From Proteus alimentorum (GTDB lineage Bacteria > Pseudomonadota > Gammaproteobacteria > Enterobacterales > Enterobacteriaceae), in contig NZ_NBVR01000024.1 in the NCBI RefSeq assembly GCF_002607735.1, positions 271,738-335,737 on the forward strand: a stretch of DNA of 64,000 bases. The letters run 5' to 3'. The notes under the pieces are model-generated. The model saw nothing but the letters and a program-made list of their open reading frames with translations. It was not told where the DNA came from and did not search any database. Below are positions 9,974 to 19,153 of this stretch, one piece after another; within the stretch, counting starts at the first letter, position 1; the number at the start of each line of letters is the position of its first letter. The translations under genes were made by a program, and so were the position numbers.

Positions 9974-11224
9974 ATGGTCAAAGTATCTTTGGAAAAAGAA
10001 AAGATAAAGTTTCTACTCCTTGAAGGTGTGCACCAAAGTGCAGTAGAAAATTTAAGAGCTGCGGGTTATACCAATATTGAATATCATAAAGGCGCATTAT
10101 CGGACGAAGAATTAAAAGAAGCTATCCGTGATGCTCGTTTTGTTGGTCTTCGTTCCCGCACTCATTTAACAGAAGAAATTTTTGCGGCGGCTGAAAAATT
10201 AGTTGCTGTGGGATGTTTCTGTATAGGTACTAATCAGGTTGATTTAGACGCCGCTGCTCGCCGCGGTATTCCCGTTTTTAACGCGCCTTTCTCAAACACT
10301 CGTTCCGTGGCTGAGATGGTGCTTGGCGAATTACTGTTATTACTGCGTCGTATCCCTGAAGCAAATGCGAAAGCACATCGTGGGGTTTGGGATAAACAAG
10401 CCAAAGGCTGTTTTGAAGCACGTGGTAAAAAACTGGGTATTATTGGTTATGGCCACATTGGTACACAGTTAGGTATTTTAGCCGAAAGTGTTGGTTTAAA
10501 TGTCTATTTCTATGATATTGAAAACAAACTGCCATTAGGTAATGCAACACAAATTCGTCATCTCTCTGAATTGTTGAATATGAGTGATATTGTCAGCTTA
10601 CATGTGCCAGAAACACCATCAACCAAAAATATGATTGGGTATGAAGAAATTCAGCGCATGAAACCGGGCTCAATTCTGATCAATGCTTCTCGTGGTACTG
10701 TGGTTGATATTCCTGCGTTGTCACAAGCGCTAGAATCAAAGCATTTATCAGGTGCTGCGATTGACGTATTCCCATCAGAGCCTGGTGCGAATAACGATCC
10801 TAACGATCCGTTTGTTTCTGAACTTATCAAGTTTGACAATGTGATATTAACACCGCATATCGGTGGTTCAACCCAAGAAGCGCAAGAAAACATTGGTTAT
10901 GAAGTTGCGGGTAAATTAGCAAAATATTCAGATAACGGTTCTACATTATCTGCTGTTAACTTTCCAGAAGTGTCACTGCCAAGCCATGGTGATGATGTAA
11001 ACCGTTTATTGCATATTCATGAAAACCGCCCAGGTATGATGAATAGCATCAACAAAGTGTTTACTGAAGAAAATATCAACGTAGCCGCACAGTATTTACG
11101 TACGTCAGGTAACGTAGGTTATGTTGTGATCGATATTACAACACAAACGAAAGCGCAAGCTGAGTTAGTGTTACAAAAAATCAAAGCATTACCGGGAACC
11201 ATCCGTGCTCGTATGTTGTACTAA
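9974..11224 (+). CDS. serA: D-3-phosphoglycerate dehydrogenase SerA
   Basis: A 416-residue cytosolic enzyme for the first step of serine biosynthesis, oxidising 3-phosphoglycerate to phosphohydroxypyruvate with NAD. The sequence closely follows E. coli SerA. The Rossmann motif GIIGYGHIGTQLG lies near residue 160. The catalytic Arg region (INASRGTVVDI) and His (TPHIGGSTQEA) follow. A C-terminal ACT domain (HIHENRPGMMNSINKVF) is the serine feedback site. It is slightly longer than E. coli SerA (410) because of a short insertion around PGANNDPNDPF. The ribosome binding site is AGGG before the ATG at 9974. Confidence 0.98.
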   Translation: MVKVSLEKEKIKFLLLEGVHQSAVENLRAAGYTNIEYHKGALSDEELKEAIRDARFVGLRSRTHLTEEIFAAAEKLVAVGCFCIGTNQVDLDAAARRGIPVFNAPFSNTRSVAEMVLGELLLLLRRIPEANAKAHRGVWDKQAKGCFEARGKKLGIIGYGHIGTQLGILAESVGLNVYFYDIENKLPLGNATQIRHLSELLNMSDIVSLHVPETPSTKNMIGYEEIQRMKPGSILINASRGTVVDIPALSQALESKHLSGAAIDVFPSEPGANNDPNDPFVSELIKFDNVILTPHIGGSTQEAQENIGYEVAGKLAKYSDNGSTLSAVNFPEVSLPSHGDDVNRLLHIHENRPGMMNSINKVFTEENINVAAQYLRTSGNVGYVVIDITTQTKAQAELVLQKIKALPGTIRARMLY

Positions 11225-11248
11225 ATAAATTATTTTAATATTAAGTAT

Positions 11249-11280
11249 AAAGGCTCAATAATTTGAGCCTTTATTTTTTA
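11249..11280. terminator. Bidirectional terminator between serA and rtxE
   Basis: 10-bp stem AAAGGCTCAA / TTGAGCCTTT with a four-base loop, T-rich to the right and A-rich to the left. It separates serA from the converging rtxBDE genes. Confidence 0.82.
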
Positions 11281-11301
11281 TGGTTCATCACTTATTACGG
11301 T

Positions 11302-13413
11302 TTATTGTTGCGTCTGTTGTTGCCACAATTGCTGATAAAGTGTTTTATTATTTAATAAATCTGTATGTGTACCTTCTTCTAATATACGACCTTTATCAAT
11401 GACATAAATATAATCTGAAATAGAAATGGAATTAAGTCGATGAGCGATACAAATCACCGTTCTATTTTTACAAATAGCAGGAAAGGTTGCTAAGATTTCA
11501 GCTTCTGAGCCATAATCCAATGCGGATGTCGCTTCATCTAAAATAAGAATTCGTGGATTAGGCAAAAGTGCCCTTGCCAGAGCGATACGCTGACGCTGTC
11601 CTCCTGATAAATTATGTCCTCTTTCTCCTACTTGTGTATTAAATCCATTAGGAAGTTGAGTAATAAAATTAAAAGCCCCTGCTAATTTGGTCGCTTCAAT
11701 AATATCCTCTTCGCTACTATCGGGTTTTGATAAACGAATATTTTCTATAATAGTGCCACTAAATAAAAAATTATCTTGTAAAACAACACTAATTGATTGA
11801 CGTAAAGCAAGGGGATCTGCAATCGCGAGATCCATGCCATCAATATAAATTTGCCCTTGCTGAGGGGTATAAAAACGTTGAATTAAACGTGTGATGGTAC
11901 TTTTGCCTGAACCTGAAGGCCCTGTAATTCCAATAAATTTTCCTGCAGGAATAGCGAAAGAGAGTTGTTCAATCACATCCGGAGTATTGTCTGTATAACG
12001 AAAGCGTACATGAGAGAATTCTATATTTCCTGCAATATGCGGTACAGTGGCAAGTCCTTGATGCTGATATTCGGTGGGAGTATTGAGGATCTCGCCAATA
12101 CGACGTATTGAGATACTCGTTTGTTGAACATCTTGCCAGAGTTGGGCTAAACGTAAAATAGGGTGTGTAATATGAGCGGCAAACATATTAAAAGCCACTA
12201 ATTCGCCCACAGTTAACTGTGCCTTCATAATTAAGTTCACACCATGCCATAAGATAATTGCCATCGTAATTTTATGAACAACGCCAATTAATTGCTGAGC
12301 AAGTAACGCTTTTTTGGCTGCAGAAAAACGCTTAAGAATATGGTTGGTGAGTTTATATTGCCATTTTTCAACAAATTGGTTTTCTGTCGCTGTTATTTTA
12401 ATGGTTTCTATACCATTGATAGCTTCTGTTAATAAGCTCGTGTTATCGGCATTCGCTTGATACTCTTGTTCAACCCAATAGCGGATCATTGGGCCAAGTA
12501 TAAGCCAGAGTAAAAAGTAAAGTACTAATGCTGCTATAGTTATCCAAGTTAATAAAACTGAGTAAGCAAACATTACTGAAATAAACACGATAATAAAAAT
12601 AGAATCCAGCACCATCATCAGAGCTGAACCAGTAATGAATTGACGAATATGGGCAAGTTCTTGAATACGAGAGATAACTTGCCCAGATTGGCGTTGATTA
12701 AAAAACGGATTTGGTAATCGAATGAGATGCTGATAAATTTTACCTGAAAATTCTGCACCTAGGGTGCAAGAAACAAAAGCATAAAGTTTATTCCGCATTA
12801 AAAGATATATAGGCTCTATAATGGCAATAAGTACAAGCACCCAACCTAAAACCTGTAAATTGGAAAGGCTTCTTCCTGTTAATACCTTATCAATGATTTT
12901 TTCAAAAATGATCGGATTTACCAAGGAAAATAATTGAATAAAAAAGGATAAAACAAAAATTAAATATAATGATTTTTTTTGTTTTAATAAAGAAGGAATA
13001 AACCACATTAAACTAAACTTACTCAGTTTAGTGGTAGACATCTTATTAATAATTAGCAGTGTTGAAAAAGTAATATTCTTATTAATATGGTGAATGCTTT
13101 CTGTGTTGGTACTTGGATCAATAATAATTAATTTATCACGGGTTCTTTTCTTTAGAACATACCAATATCCTTTAATTTCAATAAGCGTATCAATGATGGT
13201 TTCATCTTCATTATGAAGATAAGAGAATTCGCATTTTAAATTTAGCTGTTGAGCAGCTTCAATAATGTTTAACTCTGAAAGATGATTGGTATCACCTAAA
13301 AAATGAATAAGCTGCTCTTTTTTTAATGAACCTTTATTTTCTTTTGAAAAATAAATTAGACCATCAATAATTGAAGGATGAAGAGGTCGGTGATTTTTAG
13401 CTATATTATTCAT
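11302..13413 (-). CDS. rtxE: Type I secretion ABC transporter, RtxE-like
   Basis: A 703-residue inner-membrane ABC exporter of the toxin-export class. It has an N-terminal C39-peptidase-like domain without the catalytic cysteine (about 1-125), then a six-helix membrane domain (about 150-430) and an ATPase domain. The ATPase shows Walker A GPSGSGKST (Lys504), signature LSGGQRQRIALARALL and Walker B ILILDEATSALD. It is last of three genes (ABC, membrane fusion, ABC), the arrangement described for the MARTX exporter rtxB-rtxD-rtxE, where the two different ABC proteins are thought to work together. No structural toxin gene adjoins it; rtxA lies about 10 kb away. The E versus B label follows gene order. 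Confidence 0.85.
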   Translation of the reverse strand: MNNIAKNHRPLHPSIIDGLIYFSKENKGSLKKEQLIHFLGDTNHLSELNIIEAAQQLNLKCEFSYLHNEDETIIDTLIEIKGYWYVLKKRTRDKLIIIDPSTNTESIHHINKNITFSTLLIINKMSTTKLSKFSLMWFIPSLLKQKKSLYLIFVLSFFIQLFSLVNPIIFEKIIDKVLTGRSLSNLQVLGWVLVLIAIIEPIYLLMRNKLYAFVSCTLGAEFSGKIYQHLIRLPNPFFNQRQSGQVISRIQELAHIRQFITGSALMMVLDSIFIIVFISVMFAYSVLLTWITIAALVLYFLLWLILGPMIRYWVEQEYQANADNTSLLTEAINGIETIKITATENQFVEKWQYKLTNHILKRFSAAKKALLAQQLIGVVHKITMAIILWHGVNLIMKAQLTVGELVAFNMFAAHITHPILRLAQLWQDVQQTSISIRRIGEILNTPTEYQHQGLATVPHIAGNIEFSHVRFRYTDNTPDVIEQLSFAIPAGKFIGITGPSGSGKSTITRLIQRFYTPQQGQIYIDGMDLAIADPLALRQSISVVLQDNFLFSGTIIENIRLSKPDSSEEDIIEATKLAGAFNFITQLPNGFNTQVGERGHNLSGGQRQRIALARALLPNPRILILDEATSALDYGSEAEILATFPAICKNRTVICIAHRLNSISISDYIYVIDKGRILEEGTHTDLLNNKTLYQQLWQQQTQQ

Positions 13414-13426
13414 AGATATCTCTCTA

Positions 13427-14788
13427 TTATTTTTCCCTTAATGCTTCATGGCGATAAACGTCTATTGGACTGAGTAAATAATCAATCACTCGACGTTTTT
13501 CAATAATCACATCAGCAGTTAAAGACATCCCTGTGGCAAGGTGATATTGCTCTTCATCTTCACCAATCGCTTGTTTATCTAGTTCAATAAGGACGGGATA
13601 AACTAAGCCTAATTGTTCATGTTTTATGGAATCTTTGGCTATATTGATAATGGTTCCTTCAATGGTGCCATAACGGGTATAAGGAAAAGCATCAATTTTA
13701 ATTACCGCTTTTTGTCCTGGATAGATAAAACCAATATCTTTATTGAGAATATTTACCTCAGCAACGTTATGTTGAGTATCTGGTACTATAACCATTACGG
13801 CTTGTGAAGGTTGTAATACAGCGCCTAGGGTATGAACAGAGAGTTCTTGGACAGTACCTGTAACCGGAGAACGTACAATTTTTAATTGTTGGCGTTTTTG
13901 AGCATGATAAAGATTTTGCTGATAAATAAAAATTTCACTTTCATATTGTTTAAATTTGTCATACCACTCTAGGTATTTTTGTTTTTCTAATTTATCGCGT
14001 TCTTTAATATATTTTTCTTCTTGACTGGATAAAATAACTAATTCTGATGATTTCCTCTTAATGGAACGATTAATTTCTAATTGTTCTTTTTGATTTTCCA
14101 AAAATTCCATAGTACTAACGATTTTTTTATCATAAAGTGTTTTTTTAATATTGAAGCGCTTTTCAACATTTTTTTTTAATTCATTTAATGAGCTAATTTC
14201 TTGATGAATAAGGAGCTTGTTTTTATCATTAGTTTCTATTTCAGCATTAATATGATTGATACTGGCATCGAATTCATCTTTTTCTTTTTTATAACTTAAT
14301 AGAAGCGATTCTTTATTTTTGTTATTTAATGAATTAAATTGAGAAAATGTATCAAGTAAAACATGTTGGCTTAATGCTTGATAACGAATTTTTAGTAATA
14401 ATAAACTTTCTATTTTGTTCTTTAGATTATTAATTTCTTCATCAACACCTAAGATATCAAGTGTTAATAATGCTTCTCCCTCGGTAACCTGTTGGCCGTT
14501 TTTCACATGGATAGTTGTTAAGCGACTATGTTCATAAATTTGAATTTGTTGAGAGTAACCTGAAACAACTAATTTCCCCATTGCTGGTGAGAGTACATCC
14601 AATTTACCTATATATGCCCAGAGCATAAATATAATAACGCTTAATGAAATTATTATCGCAATAATACGACTATAAGGTGTTGGAGGTTTTTCAAGCACTG
14701 CAATATGATTAGGGTAAAAATCATAGTTTTTAGGCTCTTTTTTAGTTTTTAAATAGTGATTAATGATTTTTTTTATTTTTGATTTCAT
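13427..14788 (-). CDS. rtxD: Type I secretion membrane fusion protein, RtxD-like
   Basis: About 453 residues from the ATG at 14788, preceded by AAGGAT at good spacing; an in-frame start further upstream (14815) would overlap rtxB. HlyD-family architecture is visible: a short cytosolic tail, one membrane helix (IIAIIISLSVIIFMLWAYIG), a long periplasmic coiled coil (about residues 110-290) and a beta-barrel/lipoyl region (SPVTGTVQELSVHTLG). It would link the inner-membrane ABC proteins to a TolC-type outer-membrane channel, which is not in this window. It sits between the two ABC genes with very small gaps, so co-translation is likely. Confidence 0.88.
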   Translation of the reverse strand: MKSKIKKIINHYLKTKKEPKNYDFYPNHIAVLEKPPTPYSRIIAIIISLSVIIFMLWAYIGKLDVLSPAMGKLVVSGYSQQIQIYEHSRLTTIHVKNGQQVTEGEALLTLDILGVDEEINNLKNKIESLLLLKIRYQALSQHVLLDTFSQFNSLNNKNKESLLLSYKKEKDEFDASINHINAEIETNDKNKLLIHQEISSLNELKKNVEKRFNIKKTLYDKKIVSTMEFLENQKEQLEINRSIKRKSSELVILSSQEEKYIKERDKLEKQKYLEWYDKFKQYESEIFIYQQNLYHAQKRQQLKIVRSPVTGTVQELSVHTLGAVLQPSQAVMVIVPDTQHNVAEVNILNKDIGFIYPGQKAVIKIDAFPYTRYGTIEGTIINIAKDSIKHEQLGLVYPVLIELDKQAIGEDEEQYHLATGMSLTADVIIEKRRVIDYLLSPIDVYRHEALREK

Positions 14789-14793
14789 TATTT

Positions 14794-16866
14794 TCATCCT
14801 TGTTGATGTTGCCAAAGTTTTTTATAAGAACCATCTTTTTTAATCAATTCATTATGTTTCCCTTCTTCAATTATCTGGCCATTTTCTAATACAATAATGC
14901 GGTCACAGTTTTTTATTGTAGAAAGACGATGAGCAATCATAATGACGGTTTTATTTTGAGTTATAAGAGGAAGGTTTTTTTCGATTATGGCTTGAGATTC
15001 ACCATCTAATGCACTAGTGGCTTCATCAAAAATTAAAATCTTAGGTGATGATAATAAGGCTCTGGCAATGGCAATACGTTGGCGTTGCCCCCCAGATAAC
15101 GATCTGCCATTTTCAGCAATTAGGGTATCGTATCCCAAAGGAAGTTTTAATATAAACTCATGCGCACCTGCTAATTTAGCAGCATGAATAACGTCATCTA
15201 ATGAGGCGGATGGTTGAGTTAAACGGATATTGTCAAAAACGGTTAAATGAAATAAAAAATTCTCTTGTAATACAAATCCTATTTGTTGACGTAATACTGT
15301 GGGAGGAATTTCACAAATAGGCATTCCATCAACCTTAACTAGCCCTAATTGTGGGATATAAAGTCCTGCGATCATGCGTGCTAATGTGCTTTTCCCTGAC
15401 CCAGAAGTCCCAACTATACCAATAGTTTCATGCTTTTTAATCACAAGAGAAATTTGCTTTAAAATGGGGGACGTATCATGTTGATAATAAAAACTCACAT
15501 TCTCAAAACTTACTTCACCTTGTAATATGATATTCTTATGCGCTTTTTCTTGTTCTGTCGGGAGATTAAGAATATCTTGTAAATGATAAATAGCTGTTTT
15601 TGTTCTTATATACTTTCCCCAAACTTCTATTGCAGAACTTAAAGGTTGTAAACAGTGATTTAATAGCATATTAAAAGCTATTAATTGACCTATGGTCATT
15701 GTGAGTGAAATGACTTCAAAAGCACCAAGGCATAAAAGAGTGGCTGTCGTTATTTTTTGCAAAAATGAAACAATGTATTGGGATAAGTTATCAATATTTT
15801 GTAACTTTAAATTTTCATTAGTGAGCTGATGAATTTGCGTATTCCACTGTTGTGTAAAACGTGGTTCTAATGAAAGACTTTTTATTGTTTCTATGCCTCC
15901 TAGCGTTTCTGTTAAAAAAGCACTATTTGTTGCCGAGCATTGATAAAGTTGTTGTACGGTATTTTCTATTTTAGGTGCAATTAATTTAGCTAATATAAAG
16001 TAGAGAGGAATGGTGGTAAGAAATATTAATGTTAACTTTAATGACAAATATGCCATAACGAATAGAAAAATAAAGATAAATGAGAAGTCAACCAATAACA
16101 TCAATAAGGTTTTTGTTATAAATTCTCGAATAATATCGAGCTCTTTTACTCGAGTGACAATAATACCGGTTTGGCGAGACTTAAAGTAACTAATAGGTAG
16201 TTTGAATAAATGATGAGTTAATTTTAAACTCAGTAACATATCAATTTTATTGGCAGTATGATGATAAATATACTCTCTTATTCCCTGAAGGACGGATCCT
16301 GAAATAGCGACAAAAATAAGACCTATTACCAATACATCAAGTGTAGATAAAGCTTGATGTATAATAACTTTATCCATAATTATTTGTGTAACAAGCGGTG
16401 AGGCAAGTGCTAGCAATTGAAGAATTAACGAGTAAAATAAAACACGTTGAAAGTGTGAACGATATTTCATAAAAGTAGGAATAAACCAAGAAATATCAAA
16501 AAAATGCTTTTCCGCAAAATCGAGATAATAATAATGATGAACACTGTTTTTTATTAACGTCTCTTTACTCCATGTTTCCATTTGGTCAGTTTGTAGATCA
16601 TAAATTAGAAATTCATTATCATTATATTTTAAAATAATAAATGTGTTTTCTGAATCATCTGAAAATATAACTGGATAATATAGTTGTTTTTTAAAAACAT
16701 GATGGATGCTTTTTTTCTTTAGTTTGAAAGCGTAGGTTTTTTCTAATGATGAGATAGTGTTATTATATTTATTATGAATTGAATTTTCATTTTTTAATTG
16801 TTTTCCTGATAGTTTCAGAATGGTATTGATGCTTTTTATAATTTTGGGGTTTTCTCTATTTTTCAT
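14794..16866 (-). CDS. rtxB: Type I secretion ABC transporter, RtxB-like
   Basis: A 690-residue ABC exporter and first gene of the three-gene export unit. The N-terminal 120 residues form a degenerate C39-like domain with no catalytic cysteine. The membrane domain spans about 150-420. The ATPase has Walker A GTSGSGKST (Lys492), signature LSGGQRQRIAIARALL and Walker B ILIFDEATSALD. It begins 88 bases downstream of fau on the same strand, so it could be transcribed from its own promoter in that AT-rich gap or by read-through from fau. The surrounding DNA is visibly more AT-rich than the core genes on either side, consistent with transfer. Confidence 0.85.
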   Translation of the reverse strand: MKNRENPKIIKSINTILKLSGKQLKNENSIHNKYNNTISSLEKTYAFKLKKKSIHHVFKKQLYYPVIFSDDSENTFIILKYNDNEFLIYDLQTDQMETWSKETLIKNSVHHYYYLDFAEKHFFDISWFIPTFMKYRSHFQRVLFYSLILQLLALASPLVTQIIMDKVIIHQALSTLDVLVIGLIFVAISGSVLQGIREYIYHHTANKIDMLLSLKLTHHLFKLPISYFKSRQTGIIVTRVKELDIIREFITKTLLMLLVDFSFIFIFLFVMAYLSLKLTLIFLTTIPLYFILAKLIAPKIENTVQQLYQCSATNSAFLTETLGGIETIKSLSLEPRFTQQWNTQIHQLTNENLKLQNIDNLSQYIVSFLQKITTATLLCLGAFEVISLTMTIGQLIAFNMLLNHCLQPLSSAIEVWGKYIRTKTAIYHLQDILNLPTEQEKAHKNIILQGEVSFENVSFYYQHDTSPILKQISLVIKKHETIGIVGTSGSGKSTLARMIAGLYIPQLGLVKVDGMPICEIPPTVLRQQIGFVLQENFLFHLTVFDNIRLTQPSASLDDVIHAAKLAGAHEFILKLPLGYDTLIAENGRSLSGGQRQRIAIARALLSSPKILIFDEATSALDGESQAIIEKNLPLITQNKTVIMIAHRLSTIKNCDRIIVLENGQIIEEGKHNELIKKDGSYKKLWQHQQG

Positions 16867-16954
16867 CTTAGATACAGTTTGGTTAAAAATAGAGATTTAA
16901 ACGAATCAAGTCAGATAATGATATAAAAAAACAAAGATGATGGAAAAATAAAAC

Positions 16955-17554
16955 TTAATTATTAAAACTCCATATTTTATTGGGTGTAATAATTTCAGGC
17001 AATGGTATATCCCAATCTGCACTTGGCAATGGCTTAACTTGTTGGCAAGTATGTGCAAGCCCCATAGGATAAAATGACTGCTGTTGCCAATTTTCTAATG
17101 TTCTATCATAAAAGCCACCTCCCATACCGAGCCGCTGACCGAATTCATCAAAAGCAACAAGTGGCGTAAAGATAATATCAATATCAGATATTGGAATAAT
17201 GTTATTCACATTGAGTGGCGGTTCAAAAATATTAAAGCGATTTTTTACTAATTGAGTGGTTGGGTCATAACGTAAAAAAAGTAAATGATGGCGATGAAAA
17301 GGGTGTAATACCGGTAAGCAAACCTGTTTATTTAATACCCATAGCTGGGTGATCAAAGGTGATGTATCAATTTCACCATCAAAAGAAAGAAACAGTGCGA
17401 TCGTCTGCGCTTGTTTGATTTTTGGGTGAGAGAGAACCTGTTCGCATAATTGTTCAGCTGCCTGCTGTTGCTCGTCTAATGTAAGTAAACGGCGTTTTTG
17501 GCGAATAGCTTTGCGGATTTCATCTCTTTGCTGAAAAAGTGAAGTATGCGTCAT
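16955..17554 (-). CDS. fau: 5-formyltetrahydrofolate cyclo-ligase
   Basis: A 199-residue cytosolic enzyme converting 5-formyl-THF to 5,10-methenyl-THF with ATP. Family motifs are present: an N-terminal RKAIRQKRRLL helix, ALFLSFDGEIDTSPLI, and the glycine-rich nucleotide loop LGMGGGFYDRTLE near residue 145. It lies downstream of the 6S RNA gene on the same strand, a pairing conserved in enterobacteria. Here a strong hairpin with a U-tract separates the two. E. coli calls it ygfA/fau. Confidence 0.95.
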   Translation of the reverse strand: MTHTSLFQQRDEIRKAIRQKRRLLTLDEQQQAAEQLCEQVLSHPKIKQAQTIALFLSFDGEIDTSPLITQLWVLNKQVCLPVLHPFHRHHLLFLRYDPTTQLVKNRFNIFEPPLNVNNIIPISDIDIIFTPLVAFDEFGQRLGMGGGFYDRTLENWQQQSFYPMGLAHTCQQVKPLPSADWDIPLPEIITPNKIWSFNN

Positions 17555-17667
17555 TCATCAATCCATCAATAAGTGGTTGGTATTAAGTAGAAACCATCAT
17601 TTTAATCAATTTATCACACTTTAGAGGTAAGAATGCGAAGAAGTTGAAGATAGGAGAATAGAGGCAT

Positions 17668-17720
17668 AAAAAAAGTTCTAAACATTAAGTAGTTACAAAA
17701 TACCTAATGTTTAGAACTTT
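17668..17720 (-). terminator. Long-stem terminator between 6S RNA and fau
   Basis: A perfect 16-bp inverted repeat, AAAGTTCTAAACATTA (17672-17687) with TAATGTTTAGAACTTT (17705-17720), and a 17-base loop. On the minus strand it is followed by a run of T, giving a rho-independent terminator just past the 6S RNA 3' end. Confidence 0.78.
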
Positions 17721-17724
17721 AGTA

Positions 17725-17908
17725 GAGGTCTCCAAGATGCCGCCGCAAGCTGTAACCCTTGAACCCATGGTCCAAGGTGAACATAGTGTTGCTGCCATTA
17801 GGCTGCCTGAACGAATCGGGTATGCTCACAAGCAACAGATCACCACGTTCTATGTGTTTCGAATATCGGCTCAGGGGACTGGCCCGCTGGCAAACATCTC
17901 AGAGAAAT
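17725..17908 (-). ncRNA. ssrS: 6S RNA (ssrS)
   Basis: Read on the minus strand, a 184-base segment begins ATTTCTCTGAGATGTTTGCC and ends with GGCATCTTGGAGACCTC. Length and terminal helices match E. coli 6S RNA. The closing-stem blocks AGCGGGCCAGTCCCCTGAGC and ACCCTTGAACC / GGGTTCAAGGGTTACAG are almost unchanged. 6S RNA binds sigma-70 RNA polymerase as a promoter mimic in stationary phase. It lies between zapA and fau as in other enterobacteria. Confidence 0.95.
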
Positions 17909-18017
17909 TTGGTGGGTGCGTTAAGCACCTTATCTATGGACTATTGTATTATTTTAATTGTAGAAAGCAACCTATTATCTGTGAATTTCGTGGTGTACGC
18001 ATGCTTTCTGAACAAAT

Positions 18018-18347
18018 CTACTTCGCAGTTGAAAAAGTGCGATCATGGTGCTTGCCTTGATCGTGTAAAGCTTGTTCAATAGATTGTTGTAGCATTTTTA
18101 TTTTCTCTTCCATGTTGTAGGCATAGTCTCTGGTTTTTAACTTTTCTTCTGCCAACTCATGACTCATATTTAATGCCACGATAAAAATTAAGTGCTCTGT
18201 ATTGGAAACACCACTGCGTTCTTTGAGATCTTGTAATCGTTGTTCCAGTTCAGCAGCAGAAGCCAGTAAAGCATCTCTTTGTTCTGGTGGGCAATTGACA
18301 CGTAATGAGCGCCCAAAAATTTGAAGATCAACGGGTTGTGCGGACAT
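18018..18347 (-). CDS. zapA: Cell division protein ZapA
   Basis: 109 residues, the same size as E. coli ZapA. It is a cytosolic protein that crosslinks FtsZ filaments at the Z-ring. The N-terminal globular part ([20 protein letters not shown]) is followed by a long helix (residues about 22-95) that forms the dimer coiled coil. It is upstream of ssrS and divergent from ygfB, a conserved arrangement. Confidence 0.95.
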   Translation of the reverse strand: MSAQPVDLQIFGRSLRVNCPPEQRDALLASAAELEQRLQDLKERSGVSNTEHLIFIVALNMSHELAEEKLKTRDYAYNMEEKIKMLQQSIEQALHDQGKHHDRTFSTAK

Positions 18348-18523
18348 GATTCCTTCCTGACATAAAATCTGTGCTACGTGTTTAGTAGTGTATACGGTTA
18401 TAACGCTGTATTAAACGCTATTACTGCAAAAATTCCAATGATTAACATGGCTTAACTGGTACAGCGACTTCTATTGATGGTAGCATATCTTGAACTATTC
18501 CCCTAAATGCGACGTTTATTCTT

Positions 18524-19102
18524 ATGTCAAAACAGAACACATTACCGAATTATCAAACTATTGATGCATTATTACAGCAACATACAGTACCTTTAACCGC
18601 AGCTGAAATGCATGGTTTGATTACAGGATTTATTTGCGGTGCAGTGCGCGATAGCAGTTGGAAAACCTTATTACACGACTTGACCAATGAAGGTTTAGCT
18701 TTTCCTAAAACGCTATCAGAGCCACTTGAAGAGCTTTATCACATCACCTATGAACAGCTCGATGACAGTGTGTTCAACTTCTCTATGCTAGTGCCTGACG
18801 AATCTGAATCTGTTTTTTCAAGAGCCGATGCTCTTGCGGGTTGGGTTAATCATTTTCTTTTAGGTCTGGGTGTTGCTCAACCTAAGTTGTCTGATCATAA
18901 AGAGTTGACTGAAGTGATTACTGATCTTCGTAATATTGGTGCGCTAGGTTACGAAGAAGACGAAAACCAAGATGAACTTGAAGATGCACTTGAAGAAGTC
19001 AGTGAATATGTAAAAGTATCCGTTCAACTTTGTTATATCACTTTTGTCGCACCAAAAGACAAAGGAAATAACGAGCAAAATGATCAACGTGTACTACATT
19101 AA
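18524..19102 (+). CDS. ygfB: YgfB family protein (UPF0149)
   Basis: A 192-residue all-helical acidic protein matching the YgfB/YecA-type UPF0149 family: EMHGLITGFICGAV near residue 28, LAGWVNHFLLGLG, and an acidic run EEDENQDELEDALEEV. No enzymatic motif is seen. It is first in a run with pepP, ubiH and ubiI, the standard enterobacterial order, so it is probably co-transcribed with them. Function is not firmly established. Confidence 0.9.
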   Translation: MSKQNTLPNYQTIDALLQQHTVPLTAAEMHGLITGFICGAVRDSSWKTLLHDLTNEGLAFPKTLSEPLEELYHITYEQLDDSVFNFSMLVPDESESVFSRADALAGWVNHFLLGLGVAQPKLSDHKELTEVITDLRNIGALGYEEDENQDELEDALEEVSEYVKVSVQLCYITFVAPKDKGNNEQNDQRVLH

Positions 19103-19153
19103 TTTCATCATTAATTAGATAACCATAAAGATAAATGAAAGACAGGAGTGGGT

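Noticed and set aside
17707..18082. Two overlapping plus-strand ORFs of 107-117 codons over the 6S RNA region
   Set aside because: They lie antisense to the highly conserved 6S RNA and the zapA 3' end; the base conservation is explained by the RNA, and the proteins look random.
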